Shown: positions 1 to 9,907, counted from the first letter of the stretch. The stretch: 64,000 nt of DNA from Cupriavidus basilensis OR16 (GCF_000243095.1 NZ_AHJE01000147.1:1-64000), one strand, 5' to 3'. Translations and numbers: made by a program. The notes: generated from the sequence alone by a model not told the origin.

Positions 1-1256
1 TGGCCTTGGCGTGGGCGCGCGCCAGTATCCAGCCGCACAGTGCCGCATATTCGCCCAGCAACTCGGCGTCCATCAACTCGATCTCCGGCGAGAGCTTCAT
101 GTCGCGCAACTGCCGCACGTAGAAGTGGCGGCCGAAGGGGCCGTCGTTCCAGCCCAGGAACACATCGCTGGCGGCCTGCATCAGCCGTTGGCCTTCCACT
201 ACGCGCCGGCCCTCATGCGCCACCGGAGCGGACTTGAAGTAGCGGGCAATCACCGACTGGTTGGCCTGCTTGCTTTGCAGGAAGAGCGGCTTGCCGTGGT
301 TGTCGATCATCAGGATGACCAGGCAACGGGTGCCGACACTGCCCACCCCCACCACCTTGAAAGCCATATCGTGCCGCGTGAAATGGCTCAGCAGTTGGCG
401 CCGGTCCGGCGCCAGGGTGTTCAGGTACGCCTTGAACGCCTTGTCGATCGCCTTCTCCCTGCTGCCGATCGTCATCCAGTTGTCCTCGGGCGAAAACAGC
501 GTGTTCTCGCCGTGGATGTGGAAGACGGCCGGCGGTGCGTCGCGGATCATCCAGCGTTCGCCGACCTGCGCTGACAGCTTGGGCAGCAGTGCCTCGCTGG
601 TGCGGCTGGCAGCGCGCTCCATGCCGCGCTCCAGGCGCTTGCGGATCTGCGGGGAGGCCGCGTTGGCGATCAGGCGGTCAAAGGTGATGGCGTCGTACCA
701 GGTATCCAGGATGCCCATCTGCGCATACTCTGCCCATCTGCGCATACTCGGCCATGCGCTCCTGATAGGTGCGCACCACGCGATAGACCACGTCGTCGGC
801 CACGCCGCGCTTATGCCGCAGGTGCCGCGCCGCGACGGTGAAGCTAGCGGCAAGCCGTTTCAAGTCCCATTCCCACGGGCCAACGCTGGTCTCGTCGAAA
901 TCGTTGAGGTCGAACAGCAGCGAGCGCTCCGGGCTGGCGAACCCGCCGAAGTTGGCCAGGTGCGCGTCACCGCAGATCTGGATGGCCAGGCCGGCGTTCG
1001 GGGTGCCGGCCAGGTCGTGCGCCTGCACAATGGCACTGCCGCGGTAGAAGGTAAACGGCGACTCGATCATGCGGCCGTAGCGCAGCGGCACCAGCCGCTC
1101 GACCCGGCCGGCACTGTTGACCTGGAGCAGCTCGACGGGATCCCGGTCGACATTGCCGATCGCCGCATGCGCTCGGCGGGGAACGTGCTTGCGGGTGACC
1201 TTGCCGGCCTTGCGGCGCGAGAGGATGTCTTCGGGGGTTTCTGCAGGGGTTTCCAT
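1..1256 (-). pseudogene. DUF2252 family protein, frameshifted, runs off the left edge
   Basis: The N-terminal part reads from ATG at 1256, behind AAGGAG, to about 731. It contains the family's conserved stretches ICGDAHLANFGG and FDLNDFDET. The frame then breaks at an exact 19-bp tandem duplication (712-749) and ends 33 bp later. Past the duplication another minus frame continues open to base 1 with equally typical sequence, such as GVGSVGTRC and LFLQSKQA. Removing one 19-bp copy joins the two halves, so this is one gene with a recent insertion. DUF2252 proteins are about 400-450 aa and kinase-like in fold, with no settled function. The C-terminal end lies outside the window. The gene follows mipA by 64 bp on the same strand. 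Confidence 0.85.
712..749. repeat. 19-bp tandem duplication inside the DUF2252 gene
   Basis: Bases 712-730 and 731-749 are identical (TGCCCATCTGCGCATACTC). The length is 1 modulo 3 and shifts the reading frame. One copy alone restores a continuous DUF2252 protein, so the second copy is the derived state. Confidence 0.95.
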
Positions 1257-1320
1257 AAGCGCTCCTTGGCAACTGACTTGGTGCTCTACTGTGCTTGCTG
1301 GCACGGACAACAACGCTGGC

Positions 1321-2181
1321 CTATCTCCAGGCATAGGCGAGGCCCGCACCATAGGTGATCTGGTTGCGCGTGCCGCGCTGCGTCACGATCGGGCTATCGC
1401 CGGCGCTGCCGGTCAGCCGCTGGCCGTAGACCATGGCGCCGGCGTACCAGCTCTTGTCGATCTGGAAGATCAGCCCCAGCCAGCCGGTGAATTGCTGCAG
1501 GCCGCCGCCGGGCGAATAGACGGGCAGCCCGCTGCGGGCGGCATCGTCCGGCGTGACCCCGTAGTAGGTCTGGTTGAAACCGTGGCTAACCCAACTGGCG
1601 CCCAGTCCCGCGCCGGCATAGACGCGCGGATGCAGCGGCACCCAGGCGGTGCCGTTAAGGGAGGCCCGCGCGCCGGTATAGACCACGCCCGCATTGGTGA
1701 CCACGGCAACATTGACGCGCAGGCGGTAAGGCACCCGCCCCTCGTTCAGGTACTCGTAGCCCATGAAGCCGCCCGCCTCCACCGTGGTCTTGATCTCGTG
1801 GATCTGGGACACTACCGGATCGTCCACGTCCTTGCGCCCCAGCCTGAGCGCAACGGACGGCCCCCACTGGAAGCCGGTGACGCCACCCAGGTTGTACTGC
1901 GCGTAGGGCCCGTACCACTCGAACAGATGGCCGCCCGGCGTGACGTAGCGCAAGCCGGGCACCACGCCGATCATGCGGTCCTTGCCGCCGGCGTATTGCG
2001 TGGTGGAACCGATGCCCCCGCCGACCATGTTGGGCAGGGAATTCGGCAAGTCCACCGGCGCGGCGCCGGCGCGGCCGGCCATCAAGGCCAGCGCGAAGGC
2101 GAAGGCGACCGGCAATGGCAGCGCGGCGGTGCGCCGTTGACGCGATGCAAAAAAAGAGGTTTGCCACGGCGACGAGTGCAT
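1321..2181 (-). CDS. MipA/OmpV family outer-membrane protein
   Basis: This 286-residue protein has an N-terminal signal peptide (hydrophobic residues about 20-38, cleavage after AGA-A). Alternating aromatic/polar beta-strands follow, ending in a C-terminal aromatic-Trp-Arg end typical of outer-membrane barrels. The motif YGPYAQYNLGG and the glycine-rich strands fit the MipA/OmpV family (about 250-290 aa). Members are scaffold or porin-like proteins of uncertain function. It begins 63 bp downstream of the BatD remnant on the same strand, so it may be the last member of that operon or have its own promoter in 2182-2244. It looks intact. Confidence 0.85.
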   Translation of the reverse strand: MHSSPWQTSFFASRQRRTAALPLPVAFAFALALMAGRAGAAPVDLPNSLPNMVGGGIGSTTQYAGGKDRMIGVVPGLRYVTPGGHLFEWYGPYAQYNLGGVTGFQWGPSVALRLGRKDVDDPVVSQIHEIKTTVEAGGFMGYEYLNEGRVPYRLRVNVAVVTNAGVVYTGARASLNGTAWVPLHPRVYAGAGLGASWVSHGFNQTYYGVTPDDAARSGLPVYSPGGGLQQFTGWLGLIFQIDKSWYAGAMVYGQRLTGSAGDSPIVTQRGTRNQITYGAGLAYAWR

Positions 2182-2244
2182 TGTTCGGTTGGCTCCGGAT
2201 GGATCGGGTTCAGGCGGGTCAAGCCATGCAGCATTGGCTGCCCG

Positions 2245-3590
2245 CTAGCCACTGCCCGGATTGAGCGGCGGCAATGGCGTCACCGCGCGATGGCCCAACC
2301 TGGCCGGCTCTCGCGCCAGGGCCGCGCGGGCCTCCTCCAGCGCCTGGCCCAGCGCGGCCGGCGGCGCATCGTCGTGCCTGGTTGCCCGGCAATAGCGGCT
2401 GGACAGCAGTTGCTCGGCCGCGCTGGCAAACGCCGCACTGCCGGCAGCGCGTTCGGCGTTGCCCAGCGCCGCCGGGCGCTCAAGCATGGCAGGCGCGCGC
2501 CGTGCCACACGGTCCAGGTGCCGCGCGCGGCGCAGCCGCGCAAAGGCGGCAGCCTCGGAGCCCGCGTAAGCGAGCCGCCGCTGCCGGCGCCAGGCCCGCA
2601 GGCGGCCAAGCATGCGCATCAGCCGGGGCAGCACCAGCCATGCCGCCAAGGCCAGCGCCGCCAGTGCCGCGGCCCAATAGGCCAGTTGTCGCGGATCCAT
2701 GCGCGCGCGGTGTCCCGGCACCGCCGCCAGGGGCTCGCCGGGAATGCCAACCGGTGGCTGGTAGCCGGGGTTGGCGGCGGCGGAAAACCGCAATGCCGGC
2801 GCCGTGGCCGTGCGCAGCTTGCCGGCACGGATATCCCACCACGGCACATCCACCCCCGGCAGCGCGTAGCGCCCGGCGCGCTGAACCACATAAGTGGCGG
2901 CGTCCACCCGGCGCCCGCCAAGAAAACCCTGCCGCTCCTGGCTGATGTCCTGCACGCGCGGCGCCTTGGGGTAGACCGCCAGCCCTGGCACCGGCGCGAA
3001 TGTGGTGGGCGGCAGCAGCATGGCCTGCACGCCATCGGCGCTGATCTCGATGGTCCGCGTGAAGGCGTCGCCCGCCTTGAGCGAACGCAGGTCGCGGTCG
3101 ATGGACTGCGTCACGTCAAGCCGCGTGGTGCCGATGGCGTTCTCGGCGCCAGCGGGGCGCGGCACCGTTGTGACCGTCAGTGTCAGTGCAGGGGTGCGCA
3201 CCTTCACCGTTCCGCTCACCTGCCCGACCTGCAGCGTAAGTTCCAGCGGTGGAATGGTGATGGCGCCGCCGGCCTGCGGCGTGACGATGTAGGTGCGCGA
3301 TACGCCGAACCATTTCACGCCCTGGATCTCTTCACTCAGGTTGGTGGCATCGTCCCCCGGCGGGCTGACGATGGCCCGGGGAGTTCCAGCGCCGGAAAGA
3401 GCGGCGCCTCGGTGAACCAGTTGGTGGTCAGCGCGTCCACCACCAGCTTGACGGGCTGGCCCTGCGCCACCGCGCCGCCCGGCTCCAGGTGCGCGCGCGC
3501 CATCGATCCCGGCGCGTCGCCTAGCGCCGGCAGCGCCATCAACAAGCCGAGCAAGGCGGCGATGGTGGCATAGAGCAGGAGGCGATTCAT
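2245..3590 (-). pseudogene. batD: BatD-like protein (oxygen-tolerance family), one frameshift
   Basis: The start ATG at 3590 overlaps the batB stop (ATGA), indicating translational coupling. Residues 1-25 form a signal peptide (MNRLLLYATIAALLGLLMAL). The first frame stops after about 85 codons. From about 3380 the neighbouring frame continues with beta-rich BatD sequence (SRTYIVTPQAGG, VDVPWWDI), a membrane helix (YWAAALAALALAAWLVLP) and a basic C-terminal tail. One base missing in the CCCCGGGCC stretch around 3376-3384 explains the break and would give ELPGAIVSPPG. BatD is a periplasmic, membrane-anchored partner of the BatA/BatB VWA proteins. The frameshift is either a real loss or a homopolymer error. 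Confidence 0.8.
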
Positions 3591-5104
3591 GGCGCCACCT
3601 TGCCCGGCGCGGGCTGCCGCGCCTCGACCTGGAACTTCTGGCGCAGGAAATCCGCTGGGGAGATTTGCAGGTTGCGCATCCATAGTTCGGCGTTCTGTTG
3701 CCGCAGACGGCTCATATCGACCCTTCCTTTCTTGCCGCCATCGTCCTTCTTGTCGAACTGGATCTGGTCCGGCGGCATGTCCGGCGCTTGCTCGCTGTCG
3801 TCCTTTTTCTTCTTTTTCTCCTGTTCGATGAGCGCCGCCACAAGCGCCCGGTTGGCGCTAGCCTGCGCAAACCGGGGGCGCCCCTTGAGGGCGTTGTCGT
3901 AGGCCGACAGCGCACGCGGATAGTCTTTCAGCTGCGCATGGCAATTGCCCATCATGAAGAAGGCGTCCGGCGTGGCGAGGCCGGCAAATGCGGTCAGCGC
4001 GCCCGCGTAGTCGCCCGCGCGGTAGCTGGCCCAGCCGCGCCACATCGGGTTCTCGAAATGCGCGGCGGCAACGGTGAAATCGCCGTGCTCGAACTGCCAG
4101 CGGCCCTGCTGGTCGGGTGTGAGAAAGACATCCAGGAATGCCGTCTTGACCGACGCCATGGTGGGCACCACCGGCGCCGCCACCGCCGGGCGCGGCGCCT
4201 GCGCAAGGAAAGCCGTCAGCAGCGCCGGCAGCCAGCGCACCACCCAGCCACGCCGGAACCAGAAGGCGGCCAGCAACGCGATGGGGATGGTGAGGACGTA
4301 GCCCGCCTCCTTCCAGCGCACCTCGACATTCTTCTCCTGCGCGGCCTCCATGTTGCGCACCGCGCGGCGCTGCACCCAGCTCACATCGTCGTCGTCCAGC
4401 GTCAGGCTGGCCAGCGGGATGTCGGCGTCGGACGCGAGCGCCTTCAGCGCCGCCAGGTCCAGCTTGCCCTGCACCGGGCGGCCCTGCTGGTCGGTGGCCA
4501 CGCGGCCATCGGCGGTGCGGATCGGCCCGCCCTGGGTGGTGCCCGCGGCCAGCACCAGCACTTGTACCTGGCTGTTGCGGGCATGCGCGGCAAAGGCGGG
4601 GATTTGCGCGCGGTCAAAGCCATCGGTGATGAACAGGACGGTGCCCGCCGCCGACTCGCGGCCCAGCAGGCTGTCGGCGAGCGCCAGCGCTGCGGCGGCG
4701 TCCTTGCCGGCGCGCGGCATCATGCCGGTATCCAGCGCGGCCAGGTACAGCGCCATGAACTGCGGGTCGTCGGTCGGGGGCACCACCATGTGGGCGGTGC
4801 CGGCATACACCACCAGCCCGGTGCGCGAGCCAGCGCGCAATTGCATCAGGTCCCGCACCTTTTGCTTGGCGCGCTCCAGCCGGGTGGGCGCCAGGTCCAC
4901 CGCGTCCATGCTGTGCGAAAGGTCGATAGCGATCACCAGCGGCGCCTTGTCCTCGGTGAAGGGCGGCGGCTCGCGTTCCCAGGCCGGGCCGGCCGCGGCC
5001 AGACCGATCAGGACCAGCGCGGCGCAGGTACCGTGCACCGGCCGCAGGCGCCAGCGGCGCGCGCCGTCCACGATCAGCCGCTCCAGCAGATGGGGGGCGA
5101 TCAC
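3587..5104 (-). CDS. batB: BatB/BatC fusion: VWA domain protein with TPR repeats
   Basis: The protein has 505 residues. A membrane segment near residue 30 is followed by a von Willebrand A domain (about 55-240) with an intact MIDAS signature DLSHSMD and VLFITDG. A second hydrophobic segment lies at about 285-320. TPR-like helices (about 360-430, containing FFMMGNCHAQLKDYPRALSAYDNAL) and a lysine/aspartate-rich acidic-basic tail follow. This is the BatB domain joined to BatC, a fusion common in proteobacteria. The start is GTG at 5104, overlapping the batA stop as GTGA. It acts in the inner membrane with its VWA domain in the periplasm, probably as a metal-dependent protein-interaction module with BatA and BatD. 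No lesion was seen. Confidence 0.88.
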   Translation of the reverse strand: MIAPHLLERLIVDGARRWRLRPVHGTCAALVLIGLAAAGPAWEREPPPFTEDKAPLVIAIDLSHSMDAVDLAPTRLERAKQKVRDLMQLRAGSRTGLVVYAGTAHMVVPPTDDPQFMALYLAALDTGMMPRAGKDAAAALALADSLLGRESAAGTVLFITDGFDRAQIPAFAAHARNSQVQVLVLAAGTTQGGPIRTADGRVATDQQGRPVQGKLDLAALKALASDADIPLASLTLDDDDVSWVQRRAVRNMEAAQEKNVEVRWKEAGYVLTIPIALLAAFWFRRGWVVRWLPALLTAFLAQAPRPAVAAPVVPTMASVKTAFLDVFLTPDQQGRWQFEHGDFTVAAAHFENPMWRGWASYRAGDYAGALTAFAGLATPDAFFMMGNCHAQLKDYPRALSAYDNALKGRPRFAQASANRALVAALIEQEKKKKKDDSEQAPDMPPDQIQFDKKDDGGKKGRVDMSRLRQQNAELWMRNLQISPADFLRQKFQVEARQPAPGKVAP

Positions 5105-6059
5105 GCCTTGCCACCGGCGTGCCCCGGCTCCGGCACGGCGGCGGGCGTGGCCGCCACCAGCGGCTCAGATCGCGCTTGGGCTGGCGCGACTGGCGCTTTA
5201 CCTTGACCGGCGTGATGCGGTCCAGCGTTGCATAAATGGCCTCCAGCCCGGCGAGGTCGTCACCACGGAAGGAGCGGCCGCCGGTCATGCTGGAGATCTT
5301 CTGCAAGGCGCCGAGGTCGACCTTGTTCTCCCCGGTGGCGTTCGGGTCGCCGATGCCAATGGTATGGATGATCAGCCCCTTGTCCTTGGCGACCTGCGCG
5401 GCCTGCTCCGGCGGCACCTTGCTGGCGGTGTCGTTGCCATCGGTCAGGAGGATCAGCACCTTTTCCTGGGCGGGCGATTTCTCGGTCATGCGCACGCCCA
5501 CCCCGATGGCATCGCCAATGGCAGTCTGCGGGCCGGCCATGCCGATCTGCACCTCGGCGAGCAACGCCTTGACGCTGCCGTGATCCATGGTGAGCGGCGC
5601 CTGCGGGAACGCCGCCGCGCCGAACACGATCAGGCCGATGCGGTCCTCCTTGCGGCGGTCGATGAACGTGTTGACCACCTGCTTGACCGCGGTAAGCCGG
5701 TCCACGCGGTGGCCGTCGGCTTGCGCGAAATCCCTGGCTTCCATCGATTGCGACAGGTCGATGGCCAGCATCAGGTCGCGCGCCGGCTCGGTGCGCTCGA
5801 TGGGCGGGTCCACCCATACCGGCTTGGCCAGCGCCGCCACCAGCAGCGCCCAGCACAGCGGCGCCAGCAAGCGCTGCGCCCAATTGCGGCGCATCACCAC
5901 TGCGCCCTCGGACGGACGCAGGCCGGAGCGTTCGGCCATTTCCTCGAAGAAAGGCACCCGCACCGCGGGCATGGTTTCCCGGTAAGCCGGCAACAACAGC
6001 CAGGCCAGGATCGGCAGGAGCAAGGCCAGCGCGGCCCACGGATGGTCAAAGGTGAGCAT
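5101..6059 (-). pseudogene. batA: BatA-like VWA domain protein, frame break near the C-terminus
   Basis: Residues 1-75 contain two hydrophobic segments. The VWA domain (about 90-280) has MIDAS DLSQSME and LILLTDGND. Conserved sequence ends near RQPKRDLS (about 5165). In this frame the protein then runs about 180 further codons antiparallel in quality to real coding sequence, through the whole start region of batB. The adjacent frame instead gives a short tail (PLVAATPAAVPEPGH...) with its TGA at 5101-5103, overlapping the GTG of batB. A one-base indel at about 5155-5172 is therefore likely. The start at 6059 overlaps the end of the DUF4381 gene by 14 nt. Confidence 0.75.
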
Positions 6060-6600
6060 GGTGCTGTCCGATCCAGTCGCGCAGCAGCGCGATCAGCGCC
6101 GTCACCTCGGCGGCGGGTGGCGAGCGCACGCCGTAAGCCAGCTCGGGCAGCAGCCGGCCGGGACCCTCGGCGAAGCCACCGGCGCGCCAGGTGCCATCGA
6201 GGTAATCCAGCCAGGCCTGTGCGGACAGGCTGGCCACCTGCGTGCGCGGCGCGCACGCCAGCACCACGCGCTTGACCAGCGCCGGCAAGGCGGCAAGCGC
6301 GTCGCGACGGCTCTCGTCGCCGGCCGCCGCCGCGATGCCGGCCTCGATGCGGGCCAGCTCCGCGAGCGCGTCGCGCCGGTAGCGGTTGGCCTGATGGCGC
6401 CGCCAGGCACGCCAGGCCAGCAGGCCGGCCAGCGCCAGCAGCAAGGCGCCCAGGACGGCCCAGCCCCAGGTCTGTGGCAGGTAGGACACGGGTGGCGGCA
6501 AGGGGATTTCCTGCAGTTTAGCCAATGCGCCGGCAGCATCCGCTGTGCCGGCAACCGGCTGCGCGGCATCGGCGGCGTAGGAATGGGTCAGGTCTGCCAT
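6046..6600 (-). CDS. DUF4381 domain-containing membrane protein
   Basis: The protein has 184 residues: a proline-rich N-terminus, one transmembrane helix at about 45-65 (WAVLGALLLALAGLLAW), an Arg-rich cytoplasmic flank (RRHQANRYRRDAL), then a helical domain. Length, topology and the position between a DUF58 gene and batA fit DUF4381, a constant but uncharacterised member of MoxR/Bat operons. It begins 19 bp after the DUF58 gene and overlaps batA by 14 nt, so the genes are probably co-translated. It is intact. Confidence 0.85.
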   Translation of the reverse strand: MADLTHSYAADAAQPVAGTADAAGALAKLQEIPLPPPVSYLPQTWGWAVLGALLLALAGLLAWRAWRRHQANRYRRDALAELARIEAGIAAAAGDESRRDALAALPALVKRVVLACAPRTQVASLSAQAWLDYLDGTWRAGGFAEGPGRLLPELAYGVRSPPAAEVTALIALLRDWIGQHHAHL

Positions 6601-6619
6601 GGGGTATCCGCCGGGTCCG

Positions 6620-7621
6620 TCAATGCCTGCGGGGCGCTTTGCCGCGCGGCGCCAGGCGTCCCAGGAAATGCCGCAACTGGGCCAGGGCCTCGCCTTGCGT
6701 GTCGATCGGCATCATCGGCACGCCGCTGCGCTTGAGCAGCTCGGTGACATCGTGCAGGCGGCCGGTGAAAAAGGATTCGATCGGCTCGCGCGTGGTCCTG
6801 TCGCCCATGTCGAGCTCCACCTGCAACTGCCCTTGCGTTACCACCATGCGCCCCGTGTGGTGCGGCACCGCCTGGAACAGCGGATCGAACACCATCGCCG
6901 CGATCACGCTGTTGTGGCTGGACAGCTGGCGCAGCAGGTCCTGGGTACGCTGGCCGGCGCCGGCGAAGTCGCTGACCACGCAGACCAGGTGATCGTGCCC
7001 GGCCAGTTGCAAGGCGCGTTCCAGCGCGTGGTCCAGCTGGCCGTAGACCGGCTGTGCTTCGCTGGCGGCGTGCAGCGCCTGGTTCATGCCGGCAATGGCG
7101 CCCAGCACGGCCTGCACGCGGGCACGGCTGCGCAGCGGGCGGATCAGCGTGGCGTCGCTGTCGTTGAACACCACGGCGCCCACGCGGTCGCCCGCCTGCA
7201 GCGCCATCCACGCGCACAGCGCCGCGAACTCCGCGGCCAGCACGGATTTCATCGCCCGCTTCGAGCCGAAGAACATCGGCATGCGCTGGTCCACCACCAG
7301 CAGCACCGGCAGGTCACGCTCCTCGGTATAGACGCGCACCAGTGGCTTGCCCGTGCGCAGCGAGGCCTTCCAGTCCAGATGGCGGATATCGTCGCCCTGC
7401 TGGTAGCCGCGCAGCGCCTCGAAGTTCAGGCCACGCCCGCGGATGCGCGAGCCGTGCTTGCCCGAGAGCACGCTGGCATGCGGCTGGCGCATGGTAAAGC
7501 CCAGGTCGCGCACGGCCAGCTCCAGCCGCGCCAGGTGCGCGACGTCGACCCACACGGTGCCCAGCTCGCCCGCGCGCGCAGGCGTGGCCGCTGGGTTGGC
7601 CAAGACGGTTCCCGCCGGCAT
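6620..7621 (-). CDS. DUF58 domain-containing protein
   Basis: Reading from ATG at 7621 (MPAGTVLANPA) gives 333 residues, the usual size. The frame is open further upstream, but that part lies across moxR and is not credible. The DUF58 hallmark GRGLNFEALRGYQQGDDIRHLDW-type region lies at about residues 45-70, followed by a VWA-like fold (LPVLLVVDQRMPMFFGS; LVCVVSDFAG). DUF58 proteins are cytoplasmic or membrane-associated partners of MoxR AAA+ ATPases. The gene starts 11 bp after the moxR stop and looks intact. Confidence 0.88.
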   Translation of the reverse strand: MPAGTVLANPAATPARAGELGTVWVDVAHLARLELAVRDLGFTMRQPHASVLSGKHGSRIRGRGLNFEALRGYQQGDDIRHLDWKASLRTGKPLVRVYTEERDLPVLLVVDQRMPMFFGSKRAMKSVLAAEFAALCAWMALQAGDRVGAVVFNDSDATLIRPLRSRARVQAVLGAIAGMNQALHAASEAQPVYGQLDHALERALQLAGHDHLVCVVSDFAGAGQRTQDLLRQLSSHNSVIAAMVFDPLFQAVPHHTGRMVVTQGQLQVELDMGDRTTREPIESFFTGRLHDVTELLKRSGVPMMPIDTQGEALAQLRHFLGRLAPRGKAPRRH

Positions 7622-7632
7622 CGCGCGGCCCT

Positions 7633-8334
7633 TTATGCCGGCACGGCCACGACTTCGACCAGTTTGTTCACCACCGCGTCGGCGTCCAGCCCGTCGGCGC
7701 TGGCATCGTAGGACAGGATCAGCCGGTGCCTCAGGGTCGGCAGCGCCATGGCGCGCACATCGTCCGGGGTCACGTGATCTCGCCCTTCCAGCCAGGCGTT
7801 GGCACGGGCGGCGCGGTCCAGTGCGATGCCCCCGCGCGGGCTGGCCCCGAGCGCGATCCATTTCGCCAGATCGGCGTCGTAACGCGCTGGCGTGCGGCTG
7901 GCGTTGACCAGGTCGATGATGTAGCGATCGATCGCGTCGGCCACGTGGATCCCGTGGATCTCCTCGCGCGCGGCAAAGATCGCGGCCTGCGGCACCTTGG
8001 CCGGTTCCTGCTGCGGCCTCGCGGCGGCGGCGGCGCTGCCCGTCTCCTCGCCGCGCACCAGCCGCAGCACATCGCGTTCATCGCCGGCGGCAGGATAGGT
8101 GATCAGCACCTTCAGCAGGAAGCGGTGGGTGAACTGGATGCGGCGCATCTGCGCGTCCAGGCTTGCGGCCACGCTCTTGACCATGCGCGTCTTGGCCAGC
8201 CCCGGCACGCTTTCCAGCAGCAGGTGGCCGTTGGCCAGCAGGCCGATGACGATCTGGCGGATGACGCTGCCCTGGCCTTTGATCGACTGCTCCACATGCT
8301 GCTGCAGCGCGGCGATAGCCTCTCGTGGACTCAT
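7633..8334 (-). CDS. moxR: MoxR-family AAA+ ATPase with in-frame internal deletion
   Basis: The protein is 233 residues, against about 310-340 for MoxR. The N-terminus (KGQGSVIRQIVIGLLANGHLLLESVPGLAKTRM) carries a Walker A-like P-loop. At about residue 66-70 the sequence jumps from RIQFT straight to HRFLLKVLITYP. In the family these segments are separated by roughly 85-90 residues that include Walker B (LLADEINR type), sensor 1 and the ATQNP motif. The C-terminal lid domain (SPRGGIALDRAARANAWLEGRDHVTPDDV) is complete. The frame is kept, so a stable protein could be made, but ATP hydrolysis should be abolished. It heads the MoxR-Bat set, 109 bp after the sulfatase gene. Confidence 0.85.
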   Translation of the reverse strand: MSPREAIAALQQHVEQSIKGQGSVIRQIVIGLLANGHLLLESVPGLAKTRMVKSVAASLDAQMRRIQFTHRFLLKVLITYPAAGDERDVLRLVRGEETGSAAAAARPQQEPAKVPQAAIFAAREEIHGIHVADAIDRYIIDLVNASRTPARYDADLAKWIALGASPRGGIALDRAARANAWLEGRDHVTPDDVRAMALPTLRHRLILSYDASADGLDADAVVNKLVEVVAVPA

Positions 8335-8443
8335 GATGCGGGTCTCTGGATGCCCTGGCCCGCAAGCCAGGGGTTGTCGTGAGAATGGCCCGCGCCGGCG
8401 GCGCCGGCGGCCAGTTCGTTGCTTCCTTGCGCTGCGTCGATGG

Positions 8444-9907
8444 CTACTTCTTCGGCGGCCTCAGCTTCTCGATGCGCTCATCCACGGACTTGCGCACCTG
8501 GTCCACGCTGAAGCTGGCCGGCTTCTGGCTTGGCGGATACGCGACGAAGCTCTCCAGGAATACCGTGGCCTTCATCGTGGCGATTGCCGTCAAGTAGGCG
8601 TTCTTCGTGACCCAGTCGTAATACTGGTCGGAGACGACATCCGCTCGCTCGTAGGGGTCCATGCGCAAGTTGAAGACCTTGGGGAACCGCAGGCAGGTAA
8701 ACGGGTTGGCCCAGACCTGCATGCCGCCCGGAGCGCGCTGCTCGCAGAACACGACCTTCCAGTCGTTGTAGCGCATTGCGACCAGATCGCCATCGTCACT
8801 GAAGTAATAGAACTCGTCCCGCGCGCCCTTCGGGCTCTTGCCGGTCAGGTAGTCGAGCTGGTTGTAGCCATCCAGATGCACCTTGAAGCTCTGTCCGGAC
8901 TTTGGCGACCAGCCTTTGAGCAAGCGATCCTTGACGGTGGTGTCGCCCACCGCGGCCAGCAGCGTCGGGAACCAGTCCAGCCCGGAGAACATCTGGTTGG
9001 ACACTTCGCCCGGCTTGATAGTTCGTGTCCTTCTCACTGCGGAATGGCGTGGTAGCCGCGTCTAATCGTTGCCAGGCATGCCGCTGCGGCCCTTCATCGA
9101 GGCGCGCACGTGGGTGAACAAGTGCATGCGGGTGGTGTTCATCCAGACAAAGAACGGCTTGTTGTCCTTAGCCTGCTTCTTGATGAACTCCTGCGCGGCG
9201 GCGGTGGTTTCGTCGTCGATGGTCTCCATCCGCTTGGTCGTCAGCGGGCCGGTGTCCTGGATCTTGCCGTCGGCGAACGAATGGATCACCCCGCGTGGCG
9301 AGAAGTTCTTCGCGAACGGATCGTTCTTGTCCTTTGGCCAGTAGGGGCGCTCCGGCTCCTCCTCCGCATTCAGGTGGTAGAGGTTGCCGTAGAACTCATC
9401 GAAGCCATGCGCCGTCGGCAGGTACTCGTTCTTGTCGCCAAGGTGGTTCTTGCCGAACTGCCCGGTGGCGTAGCCCTGCGCCTTCAACGCCTGCGCAATG
9501 GTGATATCGCCCTTCTGCAGGCCTACCGGCGCACCCGGCGCGCCGACCTTGCTCAGGCCGGTGCGCAGCGGCGTCTGCCCGGTGATGAAGGAGGAGCGGC
9601 CTGCCGTGCAGCTGTTCTCGGCGTAGTAGTCCGTGAACATCATGCCTTCTCTGGCGATGCGGTCGATGTTCGGCGTCTTGTAGCCGACCACGCCCTGGCT
9701 ATAGGCGCTGATGTTGGTCTGCCCGATGTCGTCACCGAAGATAACAAGGATGTTCGGCTTCTTGGTGGACCCGCCACCAGACGCGCTGGCGGGCGCGTCG
9801 GCGGCCATGGTGGTGGTTGGCGCGGAGGCCAGCCATCCGGCGGCCGCGATCGGCACCGCCACGGCGAGCGCGATCGCCGCTCGCTTTAATGAGCGATTCA
9901 TTCGCAT
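8444..9907 (-). pseudogene. Arylsulfatase with two internal deletions and frame breaks
   Basis: The start is ATG at 9907 behind GAGGAGAAG. A signal peptide/TM (about 10-35) is followed by sulfatase sequence ([16 protein letters not shown]) and the modification site SCTAGRSSF, a CxAxR variant whose Cys would become formylglycine. The N-terminal frame stops at 9062 after [10 protein letters not shown] 14-codon island (DAATTPFRSEKDTN, about 9021-9062) follows in another frame. From about 9019 the C-terminal part (IKPGEVSNQMFSGLDWFPTLLAAVGD to 8444) resumes. In intact relatives these three pieces are separated by about 45 and about 15 residues, so two separate deletions have occurred. It is probably periplasmic. 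An FGE gene lies two genes upstream. Confidence 0.88.

Noticed and set aside
712-749. Tandem copies as part of a CRISPR or minisatellite array
   Set aside because: There are only two copies and no spacers. The other tandem duplications in the window have different sequences.
1117-3573. A very long plus-strand reading frame (over 800 codons) across mipA and batD
   Set aside because: It is the antisense of clearly conserved minus-strand genes, its residues are dominated by Arg/Ala/Gly/Pro, and it has no ribosome-binding site. Long antisense frames are expected at this GC content.
4614-5100. The long C-terminal extension of BatA overlapping batB as a real domain
   Set aside because: Its residue composition is that of an out-of-frame translation and batB in that region has well-conserved VWA sequence. 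The adjacent frame has a natural stop overlapping the batB start.
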